From Adiantum capillus-veneris (Eukaryota > Streptophyta > Polypodiopsida > Polypodiales > Pteridaceae), in NCBI GenBank assembly GCA_014529385.2, contig CM043952.1, positions 149,571,057 through 149,635,056 of the forward strand: a DNA stretch of 64,000 bases. Direction: 5' to 3'. The translations under genes and the position numbers were made by a program. How positions within the stretch are numbered: the first letter of the stretch is position 1; the number at the start of each line of letters is the position of its first letter. Shown in pieces: positions 22,213 through 33,803 of the stretch. Under the pieces are notes generated by a model that did no database searches, was not told the origin of the DNA, and saw nothing but the letters and a program-made list of their open reading frames with translations.

Positions 22213-22977
22213 GTCCATTGTATTGTGTCTCATACAATCATATAATTATGCTGTCGTTGATAGATAAGGCTATCACTAAAAATGCTTGATAAAAAGTACA
22301 CTTGCCCTTGATGTATATAGAAATCAATAAAAACAAATAATTTAATGTCCACCTTTCCTCTAGTAACTAATGCTCGAAACACTTCCAAAGCTTAAGCCTT
22401 TTCACTTTCACGAAATACTTGTTTCAAATGTTTAGCTTATCTTTTCAAATTTTCACTCACCCATAATTTTTTTCGCTCACCCGTCGATGGTTTCCTTTGG
22501 AAAGTTACAAGTGCATTAGTCATCCATCGAATATTATGAAGGCTACTTGAATTGTGGTAGTTCTCCAAACCACAATCTTTCATTTGATATCTACGTCTAG
22601 CTTTAGCATTGACTCATAAACCAATTCTAACCATGGTTGGTGTGGCGCTCAATGTAGTTTAAGGTTCTTAGAGAGAGTAAGAGAGAACACCATGCGTGGT
22701 GCGCTGTAATTGGCCCATGGGAAATCATAGGGGGAGAGAGTTATTGGCTAGGAGGTATATCATTCTTAACCAAAAAGTCCAGCGTTCCACAACCTTGAAA
22801 AATATTTGCATGTATTGGCCAGATTCGTGGTTGTTTGGGGGTTATAAGATATAAGACTACAAGTTTTTCTATTCACTCTTGGGTATTCGTGTGTGTATTA
22901 CTATTTCATGGGAGATGGAGAGCATCCCCTATAATTAATTATTCAAAGATATATGTGTGACTATATTCTAAGATAAT

Positions 22978-22978
<1 letters not shown>

Positions 22979-23007
<29 letters not shown>
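22979..23007. repeat. (TG)n microsatellite
   Basis: TG units followed by the alternating purine-pyrimidine run CACACGCGCGCATGCGTG. Confidence 0.85.
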
Positions 23008-23008
<1 letters not shown>

Positions 23009-23086
23009 CACACGCGCGCATGCGTGTAACACTACTTAAGATAAGCTCAAGTAGTTGTCCTTCAGGCTCTCTCAACAAGGAAACCC

Positions 23087-23155
23087 ACGTGGCCAATTGG
23101 CTAGGGCATCTGACACTATTCTTGGATTTTATATGGTTGTGGGTTTAAAGGGCCT
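23087..23155 (+). other. tRNA-Arg-like (SINE-like) remnant
   Basis: GTGGCCAATTGGCTAGGGC followed by ATCTGAC resembles the D arm and anticodon 5' stem of plant tRNA-Arg, in which GTGGCCYAATGGATAAGGC is typical. GGTTGTGGGTTTAAAG follows in place of the T arm. The anticodon stem and acceptor do not pair, so this is a pseudo-tRNA or SINE head. Confidence 0.45.
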
Positions 23156-23245
23156 AACTCTAGATAAGGGCATAGAAGGATGCCATAGATGGACTTAAAT
23201 TCACTTTATGTTATCATTGTCTCCAAAAAGGGCTACTCCGATGCC

Positions 23246-23267
23246 GTTTTTTTTTTTTTTTTTTTTT
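23246..23267 (+). repeat. Poly-T run (22 bp)
   Basis: A T22 run. On the minus strand it could be the poly-A tail of a retroposed sequence, but no body or duplication was identified. Confidence 0.7.
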
Positions 23268-23404
23268 GAGCCCACTATTAGACACCAACCCTCCTTAAAA
23301 TGGCTTCACAAACCCTTTTGGATCTACAAGCGGAGGCTCTCACATCTCATGAATCGCTTAAGTTTAAAAAGGGGAGATCCAATGGATTTATAGACCCAAG
23401 GGAC

Positions 23405-23634
23405 TGTTACCATACATATGTGGTAGTGATGTGTATGAACACACTTACGACCGTTGGGACATTTTTTTCCATCGCTAGGAGGTTTTTTTCCCCATGCATT
23501 GTATATACGTCCATTACTCTAGGGCTAACTTATCTTTCCATTGTGCACTAAGCAATACTATTCTCTGTTGTGTGCCTTGAGCTTTTTCATCTTCTCCAAG
23601 TTGTGTGTGTTTCCCTACAACCCTATTTCCAATA
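23405..23634 (+). repeat. 5' LTR of truncated copia element
   Basis: It starts TGTTACCATACATATGTGG and ends CCAATA, matching the LTRs at 33587 and 38414 along its whole length with scattered changes. Directly after it lies TTGGTATCAGAGC (23636-23648), the tRNA-Met primer site. Confidence 0.85.
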
Positions 23635-23996
23635 ATTGGTATCAGAGCAAGTTGCGTCCTCTTGGGAATAGTCGCCACCATTACCAGCACACCCCGGCTC
23701 ACTTTCTTCAATTTGGGTGAGCTTTGGTGAGCGTCAATAGGTTGACAAATACTTTAGGACCGCTCATAGAGCTCAATCAACTCAAATTTTTCGTTCGGGG
23801 TCATTTCAGCCTCTGTTTCCACTACGGACAATACTGTGCACACAATTTTGTCCTCTTGTACAATTTTTTTGTCAGTGCTATTTTTGCATAACATGTCCCT
23901 TACAGTATTCTTTGAGTTGTGCTATATATCACGTGTTAGTCTCGCTTCATTTCTCATCATTTAGGACAGTTTTCACATCAAATGCAGGCACTCGCC

Positions 23997-24756
23997 ATGG
24001 CTGACAACAACACAAATGTGTTCCAAGATTTTTATTGCTGAGGATGGGGACAATTACCCGATGTGGGCTTACATGATGCAACATGTTCTTGTATCAAAGG
24101 GAGTTTGGAATGTTGTGTAGGGCATTGATGTATATCTTGATTCTATGGATGTAGGCATTGTTGAGGATGTTGCAGGTTTTGGTGGCAGGATTGTTGTTGT
24201 TAGAGCTGTTTTGCCTATGGTTGAGCAGGCTTGTTGGGATGTTAGAGATGCGTAGGCTCATGCATTAGTTGCAGTATCTATGAAGCACACTATTACTCCT
24301 CACATTCGCTTAGCTAAGTTAGCTAAACATGCTTGGGATATTATGGTTGGTCTTTATGCAAGTCGTAACAAGGCTAAAATTGTATTGCTGCATAAAGAGC
24401 TGGAGTCAAAGATTATGCATGGGAAGACGACATGGACACTTTCCCTATTGGTATCGAGGACATTAATGAGCAAATCATTTCTGCAAGGCAAAGTCATTTT
24501 TAATAGTTCCCTTGTGCAGACTGTTCTTGATGCATTGCCAAATTCTTACCAGACTTTTGTTAGTACTTGGAGACTTATGACCCAAGGAAATCCTGATGTT
24601 TTCAAGTTTGATGCATTATGCACATTATTGTTGCAAGAGTCACTTTCAAGAAATAACATGGCTAAACAATGTGCAGTTGAACATACTTTTGTTGCTGCTC
24701 AAAGAAAAGGTGATAACAGCAACCCAACCACTTCTCATTGTTTTTTCAACGAGTGA
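23997..24756 (+). pseudogene. Copia gag (degraded)
   Basis: Gag of copia copy 1. The start ATG at 23997 is the equivalent of 34079 in copy 2. Shared blocks include PMWAYMMQHVLVSKGVWN, HIRLAKLAKHAWDIMVGLYA and TVLDALPNSYQTFVSTWRLM. Stops (for example TAG near 24118) and shifts break it. The zinc knuckle region is deleted. Confidence 0.7.
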
Positions 24757-24779
24757 CAAATTACCTATTCCTAATAAAA

Positions 24780-26273
24780 AAGAACCTTTTGTTTGTATCT
24801 GCACTTGCTAGACTTGGTCTTATTGTGAAATTTGTGGATGACAGGTATACAATTCATGATCTTAGTTTTGGTGATGAAATTGTCATTTTATGCCGTGGCC
24901 TATGTAAGCTCACTTTGTATAAAAAGTGTGGAACTTTTTTTAGCAAATGCAGTTGCTGATTCAAAGGATGTTTCAGATGCAAAACTTTGGCTTGCATGTT
25001 TTGGACATCTGCGCTTACAAAAATCTATAACGATTGCTTATTTGCCGCCTCTTGAAGGACCCTTGAAGCATGTTTGTGAAGGCTGTATTTTCGGTAAAAT
25101 GAATCATTTGAAGTTTCCAAAGGATACATGCATATTATAACTTGTGCATAGTGATGTTTGTGGGCCTATGCAAATTCCGCCCTTGGGCAATTAACTTTAC
25201 TTCGTGACTTCCATTGATAATTACTCTAGGCATGCATGGGTGTATTTGCCGCTTAAATCTAAGTCCAAAGTGCTTCAAGAAATTTCTAACGACGGCTGAA
25301 AATGTCTCTAAAAATACTATGGGCACCCTCCGTTCAGATCGAGGGGGGGAGTATATGCCTCATGAGTTTTATGCATTTTTGGCTAGTCATGGGATAAAAC
25401 ACCAATGTAGAGTGCCGTATACACCTCAAAAAATTGGTGTTACTGAAAGGGAAAATTGGTTGCTTGCGAAGATGGCATGATGTATGGTCAAAAGCCAAGT
25501 TTTGCCACATTCATTTTGGCTTGAGGCTATCATGTGTGCTACGTATGTACTTAGCAGGTCTCATACAAAAGATTTACAGTCTACAACTCCTTATGAAGCA
25601 TGGCATGATAATAAGCCAACTATTCATCACATGCGTGTTTTTGAATGTTTGGCTTATGCTTTGGTGTCACGAACACAACACAAAAAATTGGATGATAAGG
25701 CTGTTAAATGCATTTTTGTTGGTTACACTGCTGAAAGCAAAGGTTGCAGGTTGTACCATTCGCAAAAAAAAAAAAAAGATATCTTGGTTTCACAAGATAT
25801 TGTGTTTGTGGAAGATTTTGTTCAACCCTTGTAGTCATGTACTAGAGATAGTAATGTAAGCTCACAACATTTATGACAGTTTGTTGCCTCTTTTCAATGA
25901 TGGAAACTTGAATGAAAATTCCAATGATGCAAATGTACAACCTATGGGGGTTTTAGAAAATGCTACCAATTAACCTATTATTGATGCAGATGTACATGAT
26001 GTACTTGATGTGGAAAGGACTGAGAATGCGCAAACTAGAGGTATACCAAAATGGCTGGTGCATACTTTGCGTGACAATAAATTGGATGCACCTTTGTCTA
26101 GTCGTACTCATTTAGGTTCTTGCCATGCATCTTATGCATCAAATTGTTTTGCTTTGGCTATTTTTAGCTTATGTGATGTAGAGGAACCTCTGTCTTTTGA
26201 GATGAAGCAAAAAATCCAAAAAATTGGACGGCTACCATATAATCAAAATATGATGCACTCATATAGAAAATGA
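24780..26273 (+). pseudogene. Copia pol fragment: integrase region
   Basis: Pieces in several frames match copy 2: SALARLGLIVKFVDD, HVCEGCIFGKMNHLKFPKD (GAG-pre-integrase), LRSDRGGEYMPHEFYAFLAS and the integrase motif YTPQKIGVTERENW (QQNGVAER in intact relatives). Next come HTKDLQSTTPYEAWHD and the integrase C-terminal region. The acidic integrase residues are only partly kept and the reverse transcriptase is missing. Confidence 0.7.
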
Positions 26274-26299
26274 CACATGGACTTTATGTGTTTTGTCTT

Positions 26300-28189
26300 T
26301 CTCTAGGCACTTGAAGGATTTGCATATGTCTCCAAAGATTTCCTCGCGGTACCATGTCAAAATCTTTTTTGAAATCCACAAACAACCATACAATTTTTTT
26401 CCTTTCAATCAAGACGCTTCCATAAGAACTCGAAGAGTGACAAGGTGATCAATAGTGCTATGATGATTTCAAAAATCGGCTTGGCCTAGCGCACGTTTGC
26501 CATTCTCTTAAGCCCATTCACTTATCTTCATCTCCATGATACATCCAAATAAATTTATCATCAAAGAACCAACCATTATAGTGCGATAGTTGTTCACATT
26601 GTTTACATCTCCTCCTGCAAAGGTTTGATCCAATTTGCACTCCAATCATGAGGCATGCCATGCTGAAGTGCAAGGTTAAACATATCATGTATCCAATATC
26701 GTGTTTTCTTGCTTGTCCATTTAATCATTTCAGCCTTGACAGCTTGAAGGTCCCCTGCCTTGCGAGTAGCAAGTTTCTCAAGCGTGCAACATACATCTTC
26801 AATGGTAAAGAAGGGAGGCATAAACGGAAGGGAGCTACAACACTCCATCTTATCAACATTGGGTTGCTCATAGAGGTTCTTGCAATGCGTATACATATCC
26901 TCAAGAGTCAAGTCACCAAAGCTCTCAACACGCTTGCCTTTTAGATTTTGCCAAAACTTGCCACATGCATGTGCTTTCTCTTGCGCTAAAAGAAGTTGAT
27001 TTTTGACTTCCCACCTTCTCCTCTTTTTTTGAACAAGTGCTTTGTATGTGTGTGAAAGTTCCAAGTAAACTTCCTTGTCTTTGCTTGCATCCAACCTTAG
27101 CAAGTGTTTTTGGGCTTGACTACATTCCATGTCAAACCATTTCTTCTTGGTGCTACCCTTCTTAGACCTTTTGCAAGACATGTGTTTTACCGAAAATCAT
27201 TCCTTTGCACAAGAGAAAATTACTTCTTTGGAAACTTTCCACTTGCATTCTAATGTTGGGCTCTCTTGATGCTCTGTCATGCTTAACATTTGGTCCACCA
27301 TATCAACATATAAAGTGCTCGTTTGAAATCTAGACGTAGGTACGAATGATTCACATCATGATTGGAGGCTACATGCTCGGGTCTTTTACAACACTTGAGG
27401 TCAATACATAGCACCCTATGATCTGATTCCGGATTCCATTCACCCAGTGTAAATCTTTGTATGCATTCTAGAGTGGATTTCGAAAACAACATATAGTCAA
27501 TCACGCTATCACCATTGTGCTTTCTATATGTAAAGTCATTGGTGCCTTGCCATAAGATACACCATTTGCAATGAGCATTCCGGTACTATTGCACATATGT
27601 AGAAGTGACTTTCCATAGTGATCCAATTCTTTTGCATCATTAGAACTTCGATTATACATGTATGAGTCATCCATTCTTCTTGAGACATGCGGCATGTCAA
27701 CTTGTTGTGTGTCGTGTTGTAACGTATTTGTGCGAGCATTCATGTCTCCAAAGACAATGACTTCACCATGGTCCTTGTAATGAGAAATGTCTTCCTCTAG
27801 TTTAACAAAGGGCTGATCTCTATCCATATCCAAGCGAGCATAAAAGTTGGAGTCATAGTGAGGAATGTAGCAACCAACTAGAAACATGACTTGACCATTT
27901 GGTGGGCTGTTTTCAGCCATAAGTATTGTTTATACTTATCTTCTTTGACAATGGAAACGTCTTTCAAACCCTTTTTGATCATACATGCTACGCCTCCTTG
28001 GCCTCTACGTTGCTTTGCATTTTTGGCCCACATCAAAGAATGCATATCATATTTGTCAAATCCAAGAATTTGCTGCGCATCATGCTCCCATGTTTTGACA
28101 AGAAGTATCACATCGGAGTCATTGGTAAGCTCGTCAATGCCAATTCCCGCATTCCATTGGTAGCCGTTACAATTCCAAAATCTTATTCG

Positions 28190-28192
<3 letters not shown>
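26300..28192 (-). pseudogene. LINE ORF2 fragment: endonuclease to start of RT
   Basis: The minus strand encodes an apurinic-type endonuclease that starts MRIRFWNCNGYQWNAG. It has SDVILLVKTWEHDA (usually an E in this position), a GQGGVACMIKK segment and the catalytic-region motif VIVFGDMNARTN near 27760. A linker with KKKWFDMECSQAQK follows, then LEKLATRKAGDLQAVKAEMI and PHDWSANWIKPLQ, which are upstream RT sequences. Three frameshifts separate the pieces. The fragment ends against truncated copia DNA near 26300, so the RT core is missing. On its 5' side an (AG)n/(CT)n tract directly abuts the endonuclease start. Confidence 0.7.

Positions 28193-28255
<63 letters not shown>
28192..28255. repeat. 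(AG)n microsatellite at LINE endonuclease start
   Basis: 64 bp of AG dinucleotides. The minus-strand LINE coding sequence begins immediately beside it. Confidence 0.95.
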
Positions 28256-28257
<2 letters not shown>

Positions 28258-28317
28258 ATTGCATAGTCAAAGTAAAAAATCCATTTTTTGGAAGGCTTTG
28301 ACATACAAAGGAATTTG

Positions 28318-28378
28318 GGCTTGTGGTTAGAGCATGGCATCGATTCCGAGCATGTGTGGGGAGTTCAATTCAATAAAC
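28318..28378 (+). other. tRNA-like (SINE-like) unit
   Basis: TGGTTAGAGCATGG (28324-28337) fits a D-arm/A-box, and GTTCAATTC (28363-28371) fits the B box GTTCRANYC exactly. The spacing of about 26 bp is shorter than in a normal tRNA and no cloverleaf forms, so it is a derived or decayed unit. Confidence 0.35.
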
Positions 28379-29130
28379 ACATATTTTTTTGTGTGGGGAG
28401 CATGGAAGACTTTAACTGACATGCCAAGCTCAATTGGAGAAGTAAATCGGGTCCATTGAGGACCCTACACATGGCACCCATAGTCACCGCCACCCGAATC
28501 TCAAGCACCCTCAAATTGGGTTTTTTCTTGGCTTTTCGGTTCCATGGGCAACGTTTCCCACAGCCGTACGACCCGAAAAAGGATTGACTCCCACAAGAAG
28601 CTTACTACTTCAAACCTCAAGCCTCTAAGGCATTGATAATACACACCCTTTCCACTGCCAAGATCACAAAAAGGCCCTCTCGCTATACAATCCGAGAGAT
28701 CTTGAGCTCCAAAGGAAACCGTTCTCTCGAGCATTCAAAGGGATCAAGGCCTCAAAATCCTCACGCTTGAAGGAATTCCTCTCTCACATTCCCCCTAATC
28801 CTTTCAAGATTTTGTTGTAACTCCAAGTTTAAATTTTGCATCCATGACATAATCAATTTTGAAATGTATGCACTTATCCATCATGTAAAAGGACAATTCA
28901 CTCAAGTGTAGCTTGGAAAGAGGATAAACAATAAAATTAGTTCCATCGGTTACCGCTAAGACCCCTCTACTAGAAATATGAGAGAAAAAGGGATAGAAAA
29001 ATTCAATGGGCAAGGTTTTCATACCTGGCAGACTAAGATGTGAGGTTATCTCATGCAAAAGAAACTATGGTCTGTTGTCAAACCACGCACAACTAAACCA
29101 TCAACAGCTGAGGGCATAGTCACTAAAGTC
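28379..29130. other. No gene recognised
   Basis: Two minus-strand open frames (28501-28734 and 28804-29058) have plausible protein-like composition, the second containing VLAVTDGTNFIVYPLSKLHL. I do not recognise a family, and neither has motifs that support a call. Confidence 0.3.
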
Positions 29131-29860
29131 GAGATTACACCACATAATTCAAGACAAAAATGAACAAGCTCTAGGCATAGTTGTCACTAATTATGTGCAC
29201 TTCAGTGATAATTGCACCATAGCAATCCAAGCATGGATAGTCTTTGAAGAAAATTTTGGTGCAAAGCAAAAAATGAGAAAAATAAGCCTAAAAAGAACCT
29301 CAACAAAATCGACAATGAATTAAGGGGAGGAAATTTCAAGCCGTGTAAATAAGTTAATGAGAATTATCACTCCATTAACCTACATCAAATGTCAAATTCC
29401 AAAGTAAGGTAAGGTAGTTGTGCTCTTCAATGTTGTCCCAAAAAAATTTGACAACATAGTCACAATGCTAGAACAAAAGGAACCAACACCCATATTGCAA
29501 CAAGTCATCAATGCCTTAATTGAAGTAGGAAAGAAGCAAACAAAGAAGGCGTTTAAAATGGAGGAGCTTACATTGCATCATCATCTAGGACTGCATCTTT
29601 GTCAATTAGAACCAAGAGTAAAAAGTGTTACAAATGTTGCAAATCATGGAATTTCTTCGGAAATTGCTAGAAGAACAACTTCTGTAGCAACTACGGCATC
29701 ATAGGAAATCCACCATTAGAATGCGGTAGCAGTAGCAACAAAGGAAAAGGCACAGTCAACCTTGCAAAGGATGAAGACAAAGACTCGGATCAAGAGGAGA
29801 ACAACTGTCTGCATATCTGTGTTGCCCCCAATAACTTTTGTGAAGATAGTGATGTACTAT
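29130..29860 (+). pseudogene. Copia gag fragment of a second family
   Basis: Stop-interrupted plus-strand sequence reads as NYVHFSDNCT...AIQAWIVFEENFGAK, then KFDNIVTMLEQ and LQQVINALIEV, the order seen in UBN2-type copia gag domains. It is followed by residues like a broken zinc knuckle (Lys/Cys-rich at about 29620-29660). A related fragment lies at 31990-32400. A polypurine-like AAGGGGAGAA at 30063 is followed by TTGGGATTATGGCCTTTGGCC, possibly the start of a 3' LTR. No intact frame remains. Confidence 0.5.
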
Positions 29861-30062
29861 ATATATGGATGGTCCTGCACCCTATTTGTGCAAGGGGAGG
29901 ATTCTTTAGTCTTTGTGAAATCATGTTAGATGAGACCTACTTCTAGTCTCTATGACTAAAATTTGTGTGACTACCCCAATCTATATGACTACCCACTCTG
30001 TGCGACTACTAGCCTGTGTGGCACTGAGTCTCAATCTACTTTTCTTTAGTATAGTCCAAACT

Positions 30063-30410
30063 CTAAGGGGAGAATTTTTGGGATTATGGCCTTTGGCCTA
30101 GACCTTTCAACTTCTATGGCATGAACTGTTGTTCTATCAGCATTTTAGTGACCTTGTGAGTATGTGAGGCCACAAGGCCTACCACACATGGTAGGTGAGT
30201 TGAAAAAGATTCCAAAAGCCACCACAATTAGCATAGCCTTTCCACATTCTATTGAGCCCTTTGACCGTTGTTGCGAAAAGTTCTTTTTGACCCTTGAGAG
30301 GTGCACCTACCCATGTCATGCTACTACTTAAGTAGCTCATATGTACACAGTAGCTCATTTGCACACAATATGGAGTTAGTTAATTTTCTAATCACGTTGT
30401 CATTTGAGTC
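30063..30410 (+). other. Possible polypurine tract and 3' LTR start
   Basis: AAGGGGAGAATTT precedes TTGGGATTATGGCCTTTGGCC, which resembles the beginning of the LTR-like segment at 59694. No end to the LTR was found. Confidence 0.3.
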
Positions 30411-30411
30411 T

Positions 30412-30562
<151 letters not shown>

Positions 30563-30959
30563 ACACACACACCAAATTGCCATCACGTTGGCCTCCCACA
30601 GGAGCAAGGGCCGCACTGTGGGGCGGCATTAGGCCTAACTACGCCCATCTCCTTGGGAGCATAAAATAGTGCCATCTTGAGCTATCATTTCCTTCCCTCT
30701 TCAATCGATGCCCCGAGACACGAAATCAGTATTCACTGTACTCCATCAATCTCCCACCCTCTCAACCTCACAGTCAACCGTAATGATGCTGCCTCAAACG
30801 CGAAGTAATCATTTGATAGAGGAGACAAGAGTGTGTGTATAAGAGGTGATTCACACAATCTACAAGAGGTGATTCACATAGTCGCTTGTGAGTCTATCCA
30901 AGATCTACAAAGTGGAAAACAATGGATTGTAGAGAGTTAAACCCAACCACACCGACCGC

Positions 30960-31706
30960 TTGTCAACGCAAGAGATTTCTTACTGTGGAAGCCTCCCCTC
31001 GGAAGGACCGGTCCCTCTTTCCTATCAAGAGGCTAGAATCTTGGCCCTTGAGGCCCAAATCCACGAGCCCATTGGGGAAAATGTAGCCCTCAAGCAACAC
31101 TTAGAGAAGCTTGAAAAAGTGCAAGAAGCAAAGAGTCAAGCCATCCTTGCAAAATCACGAGAAGTGGAAGCCTCACTCATGGAGTGAGTCATGATGGTCC
31201 AAAAGGAAGTCCACAAGGTAACACATGGCGTCATGAAGACGATCGACATCGAGGCGGCCCTTCAAGAACGTCAACTATTAGAGTCCCTCAGTCTTAAAGT
31301 TAGGATCAAAGGAGTCCCATCACCATGGTGTACCACTAAAGACACCCTCAAAGAAGAGATCATCAAGCTCAATGACATACTTCAGCCAGTCAACATCGTG
31401 CCCATCACAATCTCTTGGATCAACGACACATATAGGCATCTGCCACCTGAGCAATGCACCCTTACCTTCAAGGATAAAGAGGAGCTTCTGAAGCTACTAG
31501 GGCAATCCTGCCTCCTCAAGAGAATGAAGCTTTGGATTTCTGAAGAATTAACGACAAAACAACTCAAAGTCAAAGCAAGCGAGCTCAAGAAGATGCACTA
31601 CACCCGCAAACAAGGTAAATGGGCAGTCTACATGAATGGGCTATCATTCAAGATTTTCAAACTCCTGAGAAGCCCCCACTACAACCCAGCCAAAGATAAC
31701 CCTTAG
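30960..31706 (+). pseudogene. LINE ORF1-like RNA-binding protein (one stop)
   Basis: A single frame of about 248 codons with one TGA at 31185. The first 75 residues form a heptad-rich coiled coil (EARILALEAQIHEPIGENVA). The middle (LSLKVRIKGVP...LTFKDKEELLKLLG) has the beta-alpha pattern of an RRM-like domain. The end contains ISEELTTKQLKVKASELKKM and GKWAVYMNG. Coiled coil, RRM and C-terminal domain ending in a GK-W-V-x-NG strand is the layout of L1-type ORF1 proteins. No ORF2 follows. About 165 bp downstream lies a recurring retroposon 3'-end motif with a CT tail, so this may be an ORF1-only derivative. Confidence 0.5.
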
Positions 31707-31870
31707 GATTCTCTTTTCACTTTCACTTTACCCCTTATATACTCGTCTTGCGTTAGTTGGCTAGTGCGTCCTTCAATACGATTTCCCTCAAAGCTAGAGT
31801 TTACCATCTCTAACTTATACCCCACCCACTTGAGATGTATTAGTCATATGATGGAGCCACTTTGTAATGT

Positions 31871-31936
31871 TTCTGTTTGGTACCATAGGTCATATTTGAC
31901 CCCCGAGGATGATAATCAATCAATCTCTCTCTCTCT
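31871..31936 (+). repeat. Retroposon 3'-end motif plus (CT)n
   Basis: TTTGGTACCATAGGTCATATTTGAC followed by GAGGATGATAATCAATC and a CT run. Near-identical blocks precede CT runs at 57221, 57669 and, more diverged, at 56945. Confidence 0.65.
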
Positions 31937-31989
31937 AATAATTAGTGTAATTATCTACTATGAATGCTAGTCTTGTTGATTCACCCTAA

Positions 31990-32400
31990 ATTAACAAGGC
32001 TAAGGTGCAAGGATACCTCATGAAGAAGAAATTATGGACTATTCTCAAGCCTAGGGAAAATGAGCCATCCATTGCAGAAGGCACTCTCACTAGAGCTCAA
32101 GCTGCATAAGTATAATACCAAAGACAAACAAGATCTAGGAATAATTATCACTTCTTTGCATGATAATTATGTGCATTTCATAGATGACGGCACCAAAAAA
32201 CTTCAAGCATGGAAAATCCTAGAAGAAAATTGTGGGGACAACGAAGCCTCACTCTATCTTATTGTTGATATAGCAAGAACCACGAACATAGTTGTCAATC
32301 TATGGGATAGAAGCTCACATGACTAGTGCATGTAGGCTATAGAGGTTGCCAATATCTTGGAGAACACACTCAATCCAATTCTAATTTAGTTACTACCCTC
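31990..32400 (+). pseudogene. Copia gag fragment, related to 29130-29860
   Basis: Plus-strand sequence encodes KDKQDLGIIITSLHDNYVHF, DDGTKKLQAWKILEENCGD and similar residues. They align by eye with the NYVHF...QAWIVFEENFG block upstream. Typical of the N-terminal part of UBN2-type copia gag. No knuckle or pol follows. Confidence 0.45.
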
Positions 32401-32982
32401 AATTGTATCTTAGACAACAAAAGCTAATTGTCACATTGGCAAGAAAATCATGATGGTTTACTAAGATTCCAAGCACCAATCCTCACTAAACTTATAGGAC
32501 AATTAGATATAGCCTAAACACACATCCCCAGGGTCTCAAATCCACCCTTAGACTACTTGAAAGAATCTTGATTATTATCAAGAGGTCTAGTTTGACTTCG
32601 TTGAATTTGGTCTAGATTGCACTTGGGAGCTTAGTTTTGATACCCTAATACCTCTCCTATAGCTAAAATCTAGTTCTTAACTCTATATTATGAGATATGA
32701 TCTAATTTACAAGAGTACTAGTGACAAAAAATTCATAGAACCACTACTAGAAACTTACATTGCTGCGTAGAGCTTGTATCTGTGGATGCATAGAAATTGA
32801 CAGCGCTCGAAATAAACAATTCACAAGAGAGATACTAGCATAAGAAGCAAGAGGGAGAGTACAAAAAGATCAACGATAGCAGCATGTTCTTCATTATCCA
32901 AAACTTGAATTTTCTTTTAACAAAAATTGGCTTGTATATCTTAAGGTTTGTGATAAAAAAATAAGCGATCTCATAGCCTATA
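32401..32982. other. No gene seen
   Basis: AT-rich sequence with no coding or repeat signal that I can support. It ends at the outer border of a foldback element. Confidence 0.4.
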
Positions 32983-33383
32983 CATTAGGAGATTTTGGAG
33001 GTCATTTGGAGGGCCTTCTAAGAAATTCTATTTTTCTCTTTAGAAAATGTTCTTAAAATATACTTGCACTTGTTGCGTACGTCCAAAAGGACAATTGAAC
33101 ACTTTGAAAGTGAACCTAACTTTCAAAAATCCTTGAAAACGGTCACTTTTTCATTCAATGTGTGTGTCATTTTCATGAAGTACACGACACTCATTGAATA
33201 TAGCTTTCGTCATCATTTAAATTAGAAAAATAAAAAAATTATCAGCTGGTGTTAGAATTTAAAGTTTTTGACACCCCCAATGCATCCAAAATGACCAAAA
33301 ACTTAAAAAACGTGTATCTACTTGCCTCAATCTGACACCTAGGGAGGGAGAAATTCTCAAAATACCCCTAAAAAGGATGATTT

Positions 33384-33522
33384 GCCTAATGGCACATGGG
33401 GGGCCATCTGGAAAATTTCAAATGGCCCTCCGTGTGCCGTGAGGCAAAAAATAAAAAAGTTGGATCACGGCGCGTAGAGGGTCATCTAGAATTCTCCAGA
33501 CGGTCCCTCATGTGCCATGATC
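33384..33522. repeat. Two hairpins at the centre of the foldback element
   Basis: 33384-33445 and 33462-33522 each fold on themselves (GGCACATGGGGGGCC / GGCCCTCCGTGTGCC, and GGATCACGG / CCATGATCC ends). The two hairpins are also similar to each other, so one unit occurs four times in alternating orientation. Confidence 0.7.
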
Positions 33523-33586
33523 CAAAATCCATTTTTTAGGGGTTTTTTTGCGTTTTTTTCTTCTCCGGGTGTCAGATTGAGGCAAG

Positions 33587-33803
33587 TGTTACCATATACA
33601 TGTGGTAGTGATGTGTGTGAACACACTAGGACGGCCGGGGCATTTTTTCCCTCTTTAGGAGGTTTTTTCCCCCGAGCATTGTATATATGCCCATCACTCT
33701 AGGGCTATCTATCTTTCCATTGCACACACTCTCTATTGTGTGCCTTGAGCTTCCTTCGTCTTCTCCAAGCAGTGTGTATTTCTCTGCAACCCTAATTCCA
33801 ACA
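33587..33803 (+). repeat. 5' LTR of copia copy 2
   Basis: TGTTACC...CCAACA, 217 bp. It lacks 10 bp (CTAAGTAACA) that are present in the 3' LTR. The primer site follows after one base. Confidence 0.9.

Larger units (their letters stand above)
21233..23086. other. Non-coding; probable LTR and flank
   Basis: No supported coding region. The first 400 bp may be the 3' LTR of the upstream unknown element, but its end was not found. It also holds (AG)n at 22186-22212 and (TG)n at 22979-23007. Confidence 0.35.
23405..26300 (+). mobile_element. Truncated Ty1/copia element, copy 1
   Basis: The same family as the complete copy at 33587-38640. The order is 5' LTR, primer site, gag start at ATG 23997 (MADNNNTNVFQD-type residues), gag body (24280-24756) and a gap covering the zinc knuckle and protease. 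GAG-pre-integrase and integrase pieces follow (YTPQKIGVTERENW), then the region before the reverse transcriptase. Homology stops near 26300, after a sequence equivalent to 36896-36925 of copy 2, where minus-strand LINE sequence begins. RT, RNase H and the 3' LTR are absent. Many frameshifts and stops are present; it is older than copy 2. Confidence 0.8.

Noticed and set aside
26603-27181. Independent host gene on the minus strand
   Set aside because: Its frame continues the LINE endonuclease sequence upstream and has typical LINE pre-RT sequence.
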